Shown one piece after another: positions 42,792 to 51,767 of a stretch of 64,000 nucleotides of DNA. The stretch lies in assembly GCF_033547155.1 (NCBI RefSeq), contig NZ_CP137892.1, positions 2,294,001-2,358,000 of the forward strand, in the 5' to 3' direction. The DNA comes from Pseudomonas benzenivorans. GTDB taxonomy: Bacteria; Pseudomonadota; Gammaproteobacteria; Pseudomonadales; Pseudomonadaceae. The number at the start of each line of letters is the position of its first letter. Position 1 is the stretch's first letter. A program made the translations under genes and the position numbers. The notes beneath the pieces were generated by a model. That model ran no database searches and was not told where the DNA came from. It saw only the letters and a program-made list of their open reading frames with translations.

Positions 42792-44387
42792 ATGTCCGCA
42801 TATCAAAACGACATCAAGGCAGTCGCTGCGCTGAAAGAGACCTTCGGCAGCACCTGGAGCGCTATCAACCCGGAATCCGTGGCTCGTATGCGTGCTCAGA
42901 ACCGCTTCAAGACTGGTTTGGATATCGCCAAGTACACCGCGGCCATCATGCGCAAGGACATGGCCGAATACGACGCCGACTCCTCCGTCTACACCCAGTC
43001 CCTGGGTTGCTGGCACGGCTTCATCGGTCAGCAGAAGCTGATCTCGATCAAGAAGCACCTCAAGACCACCAACAAGCGCTACCTCTACCTGTCCGGCTGG
43101 ATGGTCGCCGCCCTGCGCTCCGAGTTCGGCCCGCTGCCGGACCAGTCCATGCACGAGAAGACCTCCGTCGCCGCGCTGATCGAAGAGCTGTACACCTTCC
43201 TGCGCCAGGCCGATGCCCGTGAGCTGGACCTGCTGTTCACCGAGCTGGACGCCGCCCGTGCCGCCGACGACAACGCCAAGGCCGCCGAGATCCAGGCCAA
43301 GATCGACAACTACGAAACTCACGTAGTACCGATCATCGCCGACATCGACGCCGGCTTCGGTAACCCGGAGGCCACCTACCTGCTGGCCAAGAAGATGATC
43401 GAAGCCGGTGCCTGCTGCATCCAGATCGAGAACCAGGTGTCCGACGAGAAGCAGTGCGGCCATCAGGACGGCAAGGTCACCGTGCCCCATGCCGACTTCC
43501 TCGCCAAGATCAACGCCGTTCGCTATGCCTTCCTCGAGCTGGGCATCGACGACGGCGTGATCGTCGCCCGTACCGACTCCCTGGGTGCCGGCCTGACCAA
43601 GCAGATCGCCGTGACCAACGAGCCGGGTGACCTGGGTGACCTGTACAACTCCTTCCTCGACTGCGAGGAAATCTCCGAAGCCGAACTGGGCAACGGCGAC
43701 GTGGTGATCAAGCGCGAAGGCAAGCTGCTGCGTCCCAAGCGCCTGCCGAGCAACCTGTTCCAGTTCCGCAAGGGCACCGGCGAAGCGCGCTGCGTGCTGG
43801 ACTGCATCACCTCGCTGCGCAACGGTGCCGACCTGCTGTGGATCGAAACCGAGAAGCCGCACGTGGGCCAGATCGCGGCCATGGTCAACGAGATCCGCAA
43901 GGAAATCCCGAACGCCAAGCTGGTGTACAACAACAGCCCGTCCTTCAACTGGACCCTGAACTTCCGTCAGCAGGTATTCGACGCCATGGTTGCCGAGGGC
44001 AAGGACGTCTCCGCCTACGACCGCGCCAAGCTGATGAGCGTGGAGTACGACGAGACCGAACTGGCCCAGGTCGCCGACGAGAAGATCCGCACCTTCCAGC
44101 GCGACGGTTCGGCTCAGGCAGGCATCTTCCACCACCTGATCACCCTGCCGACCTACCACACCGCCGCACTGTCCACCGACAACCTGGCCAAGGGCTACTT
44201 CGCCGACCAGGGCATGCTGGCCTACGTGAAAGGCGTGCAGCGTCAGGAACTGCGTCAGGGCATCGCCTGCGTCAAGCACCAGAACATGGCGGGCTCCGAC
44301 ATCGGCGACAACCACAAGGAGTACTTCGCCGGCGAAGCCGCTCTGAAAGCCGGTGGCAAAGACAACACCATGAACCAGTTCCACTGA
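42792..44387 (+). CDS. aceA: Isocitrate lyase
   Basis: The 531-residue enzyme splits isocitrate into glyoxylate and succinate, the first step of the glyoxylate shunt used on acetate and fatty acids. The active-site signature is KQCGHQDGK (family KKCGH, with Q in place of the second K, as in Pseudomonas AceA). The length, with an insertion relative to E. coli AceA, matches the larger Pseudomonas type. AAGGATTG precedes the ATG at 42792. A terminator lies downstream. icd and idh, its competitors, are 8-12 kb upstream. Confidence 0.97.
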   Translation: MSAYQNDIKAVAALKETFGSTWSAINPESVARMRAQNRFKTGLDIAKYTAAIMRKDMAEYDADSSVYTQSLGCWHGFIGQQKLISIKKHLKTTNKRYLYLSGWMVAALRSEFGPLPDQSMHEKTSVAALIEELYTFLRQADARELDLLFTELDAARAADDNAKAAEIQAKIDNYETHVVPIIADIDAGFGNPEATYLLAKKMIEAGACCIQIENQVSDEKQCGHQDGKVTVPHADFLAKINAVRYAFLELGIDDGVIVARTDSLGAGLTKQIAVTNEPGDLGDLYNSFLDCEEISEAELGNGDVVIKREGKLLRPKRLPSNLFQFRKGTGEARCVLDCITSLRNGADLLWIETEKPHVGQIAAMVNEIRKEIPNAKLVYNNSPSFNWTLNFRQQVFDAMVAEGKDVSAYDRAKLMSVEYDETELAQVADEKIRTFQRDGSAQAGIFHHLITLPTYHTAALSTDNLAKGYFADQGMLAYVKGVQRQELRQGIACVKHQNMAGSDIGDNHKEYFAGEAALKAGGKDNTMNQFH

Positions 44388-44404
44388 GTGGAACCGGCTC
44401 GGCC

Positions 44405-44427
44405 AGGCGGAACCCCGCATTCCGCCT
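44405..44427. repeat. 8-bp inverted repeat downstream of aceA
   Basis: AGGCGGAA (44405-44412) and TTCCGCCT (44420-44427) with a 7-nt loop, directly before the aceA terminator. It may protect the mRNA 3' end. Confidence 0.45.
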
Positions 44428-44441
44428 GAGCGTGGCGTAGG

Positions 44442-44474
44442 AAAAACCCAGCAGAGATGCTGGGTTTTTCTTTT
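44442..44474 (+). terminator. Intrinsic terminator after aceA
   Basis: AAAAACCCAGCA and TGCTGGGTTTTT with a GAGA loop, followed by TCTTTT. Confidence 0.93.
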
Positions 44475-44593
44475 CTGCCCCACCCAGAAGCGGCAACTGG
44501 CCTGACTGTCGACTGGCGCACAAGCCTTGTCATAGTCCCGTCGCTTTCCTTGGTTAGCGTCATGGCTCCGTCGATTAGCCCCAAGGAGCCCCC

Positions 44594-46600
44594 ATGCGCC
44601 AGGAAGATGACCACAGCGTACTGTTCGGCAGTGGCGATGAACTGCCCAGCAACCATTCCAGCAATTCGCATTTCAACGAGCTGATCAACACCGGCCTGGC
44701 GCGACGTCAGGTGCTGGCCGGCGGTGCGGCGCTGGGTGCCCTGGCCTTTCTCGGCGCCGCCCTGCCGGGCACCAGCGAAGCCGCGCCAGCGGCCGATACG
44801 TCGCAGGCCCAGCCGCTGTTCAGACCGCGGACCAGGCTGCCCTTTACCCCTGTGGCCATCAGCCGTGCCGACGGCATCAGCGTCCCGGCCGGTTACCAGG
44901 CCACGCCCTTCATTCCCTGGGGCACGCCCATCACCGGCAGCTATCCGGCCTTTCTCGAGGACGCCAGCAACAGCGCCGCAGACCAGGCCCAGCAGACCGG
45001 TATGCACCATGACGGCATGCACTTCTTCCCCATCGATGCCCAACGCGGCCGTGGCCGCAGCAGCGATCACGGCCTGCTGGTGCTCAACCACGAATACATC
45101 GACGCCGGCTTGATCCACCCCAGCGGGCCGACCGTGATGGATGGCAAGCGCGTGAGCGCCGAAGAGGTCCGCAAGGAAATCAATGCCCACGGCGTCTCGG
45201 TGGTGGAAATCCGTCGCAACCCGCTGGGCGACTGGGAGGTGCTGCCGAGCGCGCGCAACCGCCGCATCACCGCCGCCACGCCCATGCAGATCCGTGGCCC
45301 GGCCCGCGGCCATGCCCTGTTGCAGACCCGCTACAGCCCGGACGGCACGGCCACCCGCGGCACCCAGAACAACTGCGCCAACGGCTTCACTCCCTGGGGC
45401 ACCTACCTGACCTGCGAAGAGAACTGGGCCGGCTACTTCGCCTCTCGCGACAGCGCACTGCCTCGGGAGCTGAGTCGCTATGGCCTGCGCAGCAGCAGCC
45501 GTTACGGCTGGGAGACCCTGGCCGGCGACGAGTTCGAGCGCTTCGACGCCACCCGCAAGGCGGCCCACGCCGCTGGCGACTACCGCAACGAACCCAACCA
45601 CTTCGGTTGGATAGTCGAGATCGACCCCTTCGCCCCCGAATCGGTGCCGGTCAAACGTACCGCCCTGGGGCGCTTCGCCCACGAGGGCCTGGTATTCGCC
45701 CCGGTCAAGCCGGGCCGCCCGGTGGTGTGCTACTCCGGCGACGACTCGCAGAACGAGTACATCTATAAATATGTCAGCCGCGCGAAGTATCGCCCCGGCC
45801 GCAGCAACGGCAGCCTGCTGGACGACGGCACGCTCTATGTCGCCCGTTTCGACGCCAATGGCAGGGGCAAGTGGCTGGCCCTGGATATCCATGACAAGGC
45901 CTTCCAGAAGGCCTGCCGCGCCGCCGGCGTGAGTTTCGCCGACCAGGGCGAGGTACTGATCAACACCCGCCTGGCCGCCGATATCCTCGGCGCCACCAAG
46001 ATGGACCGTCCGGAATGGGGGGCGGTCAATCCGGACAACGGCGAGGTCTACTTCACCCTCACCAACAACAGTTCGCGCAGCGAGGGCGACGCGGCCAATC
46101 CGCGCCCGGCCAACGCCTACGGCCATATCATTCGCTGGCGCGAACGCAGCTGGAACTATGCCGGACGCAGCTTCACCTGGAGCCTGTTCCTGCTGGCCGG
46201 CCCGGAAAGCGACAGCCTAGGGCCGAACGGCCAGCCCTTGAACGCCGACAACCTGCTGGCCAGCCCCGACGGCCTGTGGTTCGACCCGGAGGGCCGCCTG
46301 TGGATCCAGACCGACATGAGCGGCAACCAGCTGCGCAGCGGCCCCTTCGGCAACAACCAGATGCTGGTCGCCGATCCGAAGAGCGGTGAACTCAAGCGCT
46401 TCCTGGTCGGCCCCCTGGGCGCGGAGATCACCGGCATCAGCGCCACCCCGGACTTCCGCACGCTGTTCGTCAACATCCAGCATCCGGGCGAGGGGTCGAC
46501 GGCTGGCAACCTGCTCAGTACCTGGCCGGACGGCCCCGGCAAGCGGCCGCGCTCGGCGACCCTGATCATCAGCCGCGAGGACGGCCGGCGCCTGCTGTAA
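44594..46600 (+). CDS. PhoX family phosphatase, Tat-exported
   Basis: The 668-residue protein belongs to the PhoX/DUF839 family, Ca2+- and Fe-dependent periplasmic phosphatases. A Tat-type signal, ARRQVLAGGAALGALAFLGA (36-55), follows a 35-residue N-region. Family motifs include LLVLNHEYI, TCEENWAGYF, NHFGWIVEIDPF and a beta-propeller-like CYSGDDSQNEYIYKYV. AAGGAG with 6-nt spacing supports the ATG at 44594. A weak Pho-box-like match (TTGTCAT at 44527) lies upstream. Phosphatase activity is inferred from family; some members have other functions. Confidence 0.85.
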   Translation: MRQEDDHSVLFGSGDELPSNHSSNSHFNELINTGLARRQVLAGGAALGALAFLGAALPGTSEAAPAADTSQAQPLFRPRTRLPFTPVAISRADGISVPAGYQATPFIPWGTPITGSYPAFLEDASNSAADQAQQTGMHHDGMHFFPIDAQRGRGRSSDHGLLVLNHEYIDAGLIHPSGPTVMDGKRVSAEEVRKEINAHGVSVVEIRRNPLGDWEVLPSARNRRITAATPMQIRGPARGHALLQTRYSPDGTATRGTQNNCANGFTPWGTYLTCEENWAGYFASRDSALPRELSRYGLRSSSRYGWETLAGDEFERFDATRKAAHAAGDYRNEPNHFGWIVEIDPFAPESVPVKRTALGRFAHEGLVFAPVKPGRPVVCYSGDDSQNEYIYKYVSRAKYRPGRSNGSLLDDGTLYVARFDANGRGKWLALDIHDKAFQKACRAAGVSFADQGEVLINTRLAADILGATKMDRPEWGAVNPDNGEVYFTLTNNSSRSEGDAANPRPANAYGHIIRWRERSWNYAGRSFTWSLFLLAGPESDSLGPNGQPLNADNLLASPDGLWFDPEGRLWIQTDMSGNQLRSGPFGNNQMLVADPKSGELKRFLVGPLGAEITGISATPDFRTLFVNIQHPGEGSTAGNLLSTWPDGPGKRPRSATLIISREDGRRLL

Positions 46601-46794
46601 GCCATACCTCGGGCGGCCGGTCGCAATGGTCCGGTCGCCCATTTCCCGCACCTCAGGGCCAATGCCCGGTCAGCCCACAGCCCTGTCGTCGCGCCACCGG
46701 CAGCGTCTTAAAACAAGGCCTTGCGGGCCTATCCTAAAATTTTGTTGGCGAAAAACTTACCAGCCGCGCATGACGGGCCTAAGCTCAATGCAGA

Positions 46795-46826
46795 GTCTCG
46801 ACCGCTCACGGCAGAGCGGCCGAGAC
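46795..46826 (+). promoter_or_regulatory. 13-bp-stem hairpin in the nuo leader
   Basis: GTCTCGACCGCTC (46795-46807) and GAGCGGCCGAGAC (46814-46826) pair at 12 of 13 positions around a 6-nt loop, 54 nt before nuoA. There is no U-tract, so it is a leader structure rather than a standard terminator. Confidence 0.55.
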
Positions 46827-46880
46827 AAACAAATCCAATAAGTTGCGCAGAACGCCGTTCCTTTCCAGGGGGATACCGGC

Positions 46881-47294
46881 ATGTCGGAAGCAAGCACCAT
46901 CTTGTCCCATGACTGGGCGCTGGCCGTGTTCCTGCTCGGCATCGCCGGGCTCTGCGCCTTCATGCTCGGCCTGTCCAGCCTGTTGGGCGGCAAGGCCTGG
47001 GGCCGGCGCAAGAATGAGCCCTTCGAGGCCGGCATGCTGCCCACCGGCAGCGCCCGCCTGCGCTTTTCCGCAAAGTTCTATCTGGTCGCGATGCTCTTCG
47101 TGATCTTCGATGTCGAAGCCCTGTTTCTCTTCGCCTGGGCCGTCTCCGTACGCGAAAGCGGCTGGGCCGGCTTTATCGAAGCTACTATTTTCATAGCGAT
47201 TCTGTTGGCCGGCCTTGTCTATCTCTGGCGCATCGGCGGGCTCGACTGGGCACCGACGGGACGCCGCGAACGGCAGGCGAAGCTAAAAAAATGA
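46881..47294 (+). CDS. nuoA: NADH-quinone oxidoreductase subunit A
   Basis: The 137-residue membrane subunit has three helices and the conserved [20 protein letters not shown] and [15 protein letters not shown]. It sits at the junction of the membrane arm and the quinone site. First gene of the 13-cistron nuo operon; nuoB starts 10 nt after its stop. Confidence 0.98.
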   Translation: MSEASTILSHDWALAVFLLGIAGLCAFMLGLSSLLGGKAWGRRKNEPFEAGMLPTGSARLRFSAKFYLVAMLFVIFDVEALFLFAWAVSVRESGWAGFIEATIFIAILLAGLVYLWRIGGLDWAPTGRRERQAKLKK

Positions 47295-47304
47295 GGCTCT
47301 GGCG

Positions 47305-47982
47305 ATGCAATACAAACTTACCCGGGTCGATCCGGATGCGCCGAACGAGCAGTATCCGATCGGCCAGCGCGAGACCGTTGCCGATCCACTGCTAGACGAC
47401 CAGGTCCACAAGAACATCTTCATGGGCAAGTTGGAAAACGTGCTCCATGACGCCGTCAACTGGGGGCGCAAGAACTCCCTCTGGCCTTACAACTTCGGCC
47501 TGTCCTGCTGCTACGTGGAGATGACCACGGCCTTCACCGCGCCCCACGACATCGCCCGCTTCGGTGCCGAAGTCATTCGCGCCTCGCCGCGCCAGGCCGA
47601 CTTCATGGTCATTGCCGGGACCTGCTTCATCAAGATGGCGCCCATCATCCAGCGCCTGTACGAACAGATGCTCGAGCCCAAGTGGGTCATTTCCATGGGC
47701 TCCTGCGCCAACTCCGGCGGCATGTACGACATTTACTCGGTGGTCCAGGGGGTGGACAAGTTTCTCCCCGTCGATGTCTACGTCCCCGGCTGCCCGCCCC
47801 GCCCCGAGGCCTTCCTGCAGGGGCTGATGCTGCTGCAGGAATCCATCGGCCAGGAGCGCCGCCCGCTTTCCTGGGTGGTCGGCGACCAGGGGGTGTACCG
47901 CGCCGAGATGCCGTCGCAGCGCGAGCAACGACGCGCCCAGCGCATCGCCGTCACCCAGCTGCGCAGCCCCGACGAGGTTTGA
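47305..47982 (+). CDS. nuoB: NADH-quinone oxidoreductase subunit B
   Basis: The 225-residue peripheral subunit binds cluster N2, the last Fe-S centre before ubiquinone. The cysteine ligands are visible in [29 protein letters not shown] and PGCPPRPE. nuoCD starts 59 nt downstream. Confidence 0.98.
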   Translation: MQYKLTRVDPDAPNEQYPIGQRETVADPLLDDQVHKNIFMGKLENVLHDAVNWGRKNSLWPYNFGLSCCYVEMTTAFTAPHDIARFGAEVIRASPRQADFMVIAGTCFIKMAPIIQRLYEQMLEPKWVISMGSCANSGGMYDIYSVVQGVDKFLPVDVYVPGCPPRPEAFLQGLMLLQESIGQERRPLSWVVGDQGVYRAEMPSQREQRRAQRIAVTQLRSPDEV

Positions 47983-48041
47983 CGTCGGCCGCCGGCTGGA
48001 AACCCATTTTATCCCTAGGTTGACCGATAGCGACCGAGACC

Positions 48042-49823
48042 ATGACCGCAGACAGCGCCGTGTCACCGCCACCCTACAAGGCCGACGACCAGGACGTCGT
48101 CGCCGAGCTGCAGGCCCGTTTCGACGCCGAAACCCTGACCCTGCAGACCACGCGCACCGGCATGCCGGTGGTCTGGGTGACCCGTGACCGGCTGATCGAG
48201 ACGCTCCGTTTCCTGCGGGACCTGCCGCGCCCCTACGTCATGCTCTACGACCTGCACGGCATCGACGAGCGTCTGCGCACCCAGCGCCGCGGCCTGCCGC
48301 AGGCGGACTTCACGGTGTTCTATCACCTGCTGTCGATCGAGCGGAACAGCGACCTGATGATCAAGGTGGCGCTGGCCGAAGACGATCTCGAACTGCCCAG
48401 CGCCACCGCGATCTGGCCCAACGCCAACTGGTACGAGCGGGAAGTCTGGGACCTGTTCGGCATCAGCTTCCGCGGCCACCCCCATCTCAGCCGCATCATG
48501 ATGCCGCCGACCTGGCAAGGCCACCCGCTGCGCAAGGACTATCCGGCCCGGGCCACCGAGTTCGACCCCTTCAGCCTGACCCAGGCCAAGCAACAACTGG
48601 AGGAGGAAGCCGCGCGCTTCAACCCCGAGGACTGGGGCATGCAGCGCCATGGCGAGCACGAGGACTACATGTTCCTCAACCTCGGCCCCAACCACCCCTC
48701 GGCCCACGGTGCCTTCCGCATCATCCTGCAGCTCGACGGCGAGGAAATAGTCGATTGCGTGCCGGATATCGGTTATCACCACCGCGGCGCCGAAAAGATG
48801 GCCGAACGCCAGTCCTGGCACAGCTTCATCCCCTACACCGACCGCATCGACTATCTGGGCGGGGTGATGAACAACCTGCCCTACGTCCTCGCCGTGGAGA
48901 AGCTGGCCGGCATCCAGGTGCCGGACCGGGTCGACTTCATCCGGGTGATGCTCGCGGAGTTCTTCCGCATCACCAGCCACCTGTTGTTTCTCGGCACCTA
49001 TATCCAGGACGTCGGCGCCATGACCCCGGTGTTCTTCACCTTCACCGACCGCCAGCGGGCCTACCAGGTGATCGAGGCCATCACCGGCTTTCGCATGCAC
49101 CCGGCCTGGTACCGCATCGGCGGCGTCGCCCATGACCTGCCGCGGGGCTGGGACGCCCTGGTCAGGGAATTCGTCGCCTGGTTGCCCAAGCGCCTGGACG
49201 AGTACGAGAAGGCCGCCGTGCACAACAGCATCCTGCGCGGGCGCACCATTGGCATCGCCCAGTACAACACCCGGGAAGCCCTCGAATGGGGGGTCACCGG
49301 CGCCGGCCTGCGCGCCACCGGCCTCGACTTCGACCTGCGCAAGGCGCGCCCTTATTCCGGCTACGAACACTTCGAATTCGACATTCCGCTGGCCCACAAC
49401 GGCGACGCCTACGACCGCTGCATCGTACGGATCGAGGAGATGCGCCAGAGCGTACGCATCATCGAGCAGTGCCTGAACAACATGCCGGCAGGCCCCTACA
49501 AGGCGGACCACCCGCTGACCACGCCGCCGCCGAAGGAGCGCACCCTGCAGCACATCGAGACGCTGATCACCCACTTCCTGCAGGTCTCCTGGGGGCCGGT
49601 GATGCCGGCGGGCGAGTCCCTGCAGATGATCGAGGCGACCAAGGGCATCAACAGCTACTACCTGACCAGCGACGGCAGCACCATGAGTTACCGCACCCGT
49701 ATTCGCACCCCGAGCTTCCCGCACCTGCAGCAGATCCCCTCGGTGATCCGCGGCAGCATGGTGGCCGACCTGATCGCCTACCTGGGCAGTATCGACTTCG
49801 TCATGGCCGATGTGGACCGCTGA
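48042..49823 (+). CDS. nuoC: NADH-quinone oxidoreductase fused subunit C/D
   Basis: The 593-residue protein fuses the 30-kDa (NuoC, about 1-190, with [20 protein letters not shown] and RKDYPA) and 49-kDa (NuoD, from about 205, with [20 protein letters not shown]) subunits. NuoD forms the quinone pocket with NuoB. The fusion is normal for gammaproteobacteria. nuoE starts 1 nt after the stop. No frameshift. Confidence 0.98.
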   Translation: MTADSAVSPPPYKADDQDVVAELQARFDAETLTLQTTRTGMPVVWVTRDRLIETLRFLRDLPRPYVMLYDLHGIDERLRTQRRGLPQADFTVFYHLLSIERNSDLMIKVALAEDDLELPSATAIWPNANWYEREVWDLFGISFRGHPHLSRIMMPPTWQGHPLRKDYPARATEFDPFSLTQAKQQLEEEAARFNPEDWGMQRHGEHEDYMFLNLGPNHPSAHGAFRIILQLDGEEIVDCVPDIGYHHRGAEKMAERQSWHSFIPYTDRIDYLGGVMNNLPYVLAVEKLAGIQVPDRVDFIRVMLAEFFRITSHLLFLGTYIQDVGAMTPVFFTFTDRQRAYQVIEAITGFRMHPAWYRIGGVAHDLPRGWDALVREFVAWLPKRLDEYEKAAVHNSILRGRTIGIAQYNTREALEWGVTGAGLRATGLDFDLRKARPYSGYEHFEFDIPLAHNGDAYDRCIVRIEEMRQSVRIIEQCLNNMPAGPYKADHPLTTPPPKERTLQHIETLITHFLQVSWGPVMPAGESLQMIEATKGINSYYLTSDGSTMSYRTRIRTPSFPHLQQIPSVIRGSMVADLIAYLGSIDFVMADVDR

Positions 49824-49824
49824 C

Positions 49825-50325
49825 ATGAGCCAGACCGACCTGATCCAAACCGACCGCTTCGTGCTCAGCACCCGAGAGCGCGCGGCCATCGAGCAGGAGA
49901 TGCACCACTACGAGGACCCGCGGGCGGCGTCCATCGAGGCGCTGAAGATAGTCCAGCAGGAGCGCGGCTGGGTGCCCGACGGCGCGGCCGAGGCCATAGG
50001 CGCGGTGCTCGGCATCCCGGCCAGCGACGTCGAGGGCGTCGCCACCTTCTACAGCCAGATTTTCCGCCAGCCGGTGGGGCGCCACATCATTCGCGTGTGC
50101 GACAGCATGACCTGCTTCATCGGCGGCCATGAGTCGCTGCTGTCTAGTATTCAACAAGAACTGGGCATCGGCCTGGGGCAGACCAGCGCCGACGGCCGCT
50201 TCACCCTGCTGCCGGTGTGCTGCCTGGGCAACTGCGACAAGGCCCCGGCGCTGATGATCGACGACGACACCTTCGGCGATGTCCGTCCCGAGGCTGTCGC
50301 CCGGCTATTGGAGGGCTATGCATGA
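49825..50325 (+). CDS. nuoE: NADH-quinone oxidoreductase subunit E
   Basis: The 166-residue 24-kDa subunit binds the 2Fe-2S cluster N1a through cysteines in CDSMTCF and [10 protein letters not shown]. Together with NuoF it forms the NADH dehydrogenase module. ATG at 49825 follows the nuoCD stop; its TGA overlaps the nuoF ATG. Confidence 0.98.
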   Translation: MSQTDLIQTDRFVLSTRERAAIEQEMHHYEDPRAASIEALKIVQQERGWVPDGAAEAIGAVLGIPASDVEGVATFYSQIFRQPVGRHIIRVCDSMTCFIGGHESLLSSIQQELGIGLGQTSADGRFTLLPVCCLGNCDKAPALMIDDDTFGDVRPEAVARLLEGYA

Positions 50326-51677
50326 GTGCCAAGACGCTGACCTCGATCGGCCCGGCCAACCGCTGCGCCCGGCCCGAGCAGAGCCATCCGCTGACCTGGC
50401 GCCTGCGCGACGACGCCCAGCCGGTGTGGCTCGACGAGTACCAGCAGAAGAACGGTTATGCCGCCGCACGCCAGGCCCTGGCCGAGATGGCCCCGGAGGA
50501 CATCGTGCAGCGGGTCAAGGAGTCGGGCCTCAAGGGCCGTGGCGGCGCCGGCTTTCCCACCGGGGTGAAGTGGGGCCTGATGCCCACCGACGAGTCGCTG
50601 AACATCCGCTACCTGCTGTGCAACGCCGACGAAATGGAGCCCAACACCTGGAAGGACCGTCTGCTCATGGAGCAGCTGCCGCACCTGCTGATCGAAGGCA
50701 TGCTGATCAGCGCCCGGGCGCTCAAGGCCTATCGCGGCTATATCTTCCTGCGCGGCGAATATGTCGACGCGGCCGACATCCTCAACCGCGCCATCGCCGA
50801 GGCCAAGGCCGCCGGCCTGCTGGGCCAGAACATCCTGGGCAGCGATTTTTCCTTCGAGCTGTTCGTGCACACCGGCGCCGGGCGCTACATCTGCGGCGAG
50901 GAAACGGCGCTGATCAACTCCCTGGAGGGGCGCCGCGCCAACCCGCGCGCCAAGCCGCCCTTCCCGGCCGCCGTCGGCGTCTGGGGCAAGCCCACCTGCG
51001 TCAATAACGTCGAAACCCTGTGCAACGTGCCGGCGATCATCGGCAACGGCGTGGACTGGTACAAGAGCCTGGCCCGCCCGGGCAGCGAGGACCACGGCAG
51101 CAAGCTGATGGGCTTCTCCGGCAAGGTGAAGCAGCCCGGCCTGTGGGAGCTGCCCTTCGGCATCAGCGCCCGCGAGTTGTTCGAGGACTACGCCGGCGGC
51201 ATGCGCGACGGTTATCGCCTCAAATGCTGGCAGCCCGGCGGCGCCGGCACCGGCTTCCTGCTGCCGGAACACCTGGACGCGGCGATGTACGCCGGCGGTA
51301 TCGCCAAGGTCGGCACCCGCATGGGCACGGGTTTGGCACTGGCGGTGGACGACAGCGTCGGCATGGTGGCGCTGCTGCGCAACCTGGAGGAGTTCTTCGC
51401 CCGCGAGTCCTGCGGCTGGTGCACACCGTGCCGCGACGGGCTGCCCTGGAGCGTCAAGCTGCTGCGCGCCCTGGAGCGCGGCGAGGGCCAGGCGGGCGAC
51501 CTGGAGACCCTGGAACAGCTGTGCAATTTCCTCGGCCCCGGCAAGACCTTCTGCGCCCACGCGCCGGGGGCGGTGGAGCCGCTGGCCAGTGCACTGAAGT
51601 ATTTCCGCGGGGAGTTCGAGGCGGGCCTCGCCCGCCAGAGCGCACCCACAGGCAGCGACCAATTGGCTCCGGCATGA
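50322..51677 (+). CDS. nuoF: NADH-quinone oxidoreductase subunit F
   Basis: The 451-residue subunit binds NADH, FMN and cluster N3. It has the nucleotide-binding [17 protein letters not shown]-region [13 protein letters not shown] and [19 protein letters not shown], and the 4Fe-4S cysteines [12 protein letters not shown] plus a distal cysteine (FCAHAPG). ATG at 50322 overlaps the nuoE stop. nuoG follows after 90 nt, the widest gap in the operon. Confidence 0.98.
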   Translation: MSAKTLTSIGPANRCARPEQSHPLTWRLRDDAQPVWLDEYQQKNGYAAARQALAEMAPEDIVQRVKESGLKGRGGAGFPTGVKWGLMPTDESLNIRYLLCNADEMEPNTWKDRLLMEQLPHLLIEGMLISARALKAYRGYIFLRGEYVDAADILNRAIAEAKAAGLLGQNILGSDFSFELFVHTGAGRYICGEETALINSLEGRRANPRAKPPFPAAVGVWGKPTCVNNVETLCNVPAIIGNGVDWYKSLARPGSEDHGSKLMGFSGKVKQPGLWELPFGISARELFEDYAGGMRDGYRLKCWQPGGAGTGFLLPEHLDAAMYAGGIAKVGTRMGTGLALAVDDSVGMVALLRNLEEFFARESCGWCTPCRDGLPWSVKLLRALERGEGQAGDLETLEQLCNFLGPGKTFCAHAPGAVEPLASALKYFRGEFEAGLARQSAPTGSDQLAPA

Positions 51678-51737
51678 AGCATTGCGTCGCTAGGCCACTG
51701 ACCCGGCCCGCGACCCACCGAGAATCCATTAGCCACG

Positions 51738-51751
51738 CCCGCCGCGGCGGG
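51738..51751 (+). repeat. Perfect 14-bp palindrome in the nuoF-nuoG gap
   Basis: CCCGCCGCGGCGGG is self-complementary and lies 16 nt before the nuoG ATG, close to its weak ribosome-binding site. Confidence 0.6.
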
Positions 51752-51767
51752 TAAGAAGACAACCGAC

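Noticed and set aside
44527..44544. Pho box upstream of the PhoX-family gene
   Set aside because: First half-site matches 6 of 7 but the second only 4 of 7, too weak to list as a feature.
44255..46126. 623-codon minus-strand open frame across aceA and the PhoX-family gene
   Set aside because: It spans the aceA terminator and two well-supported genes; no recognisable domain.
48063..49889. 608-codon minus-strand open frame in nuoCD
   Set aside because: Shadow of the fused nuoCD gene, whose NuoC and NuoD motifs are intact on the plus strand.
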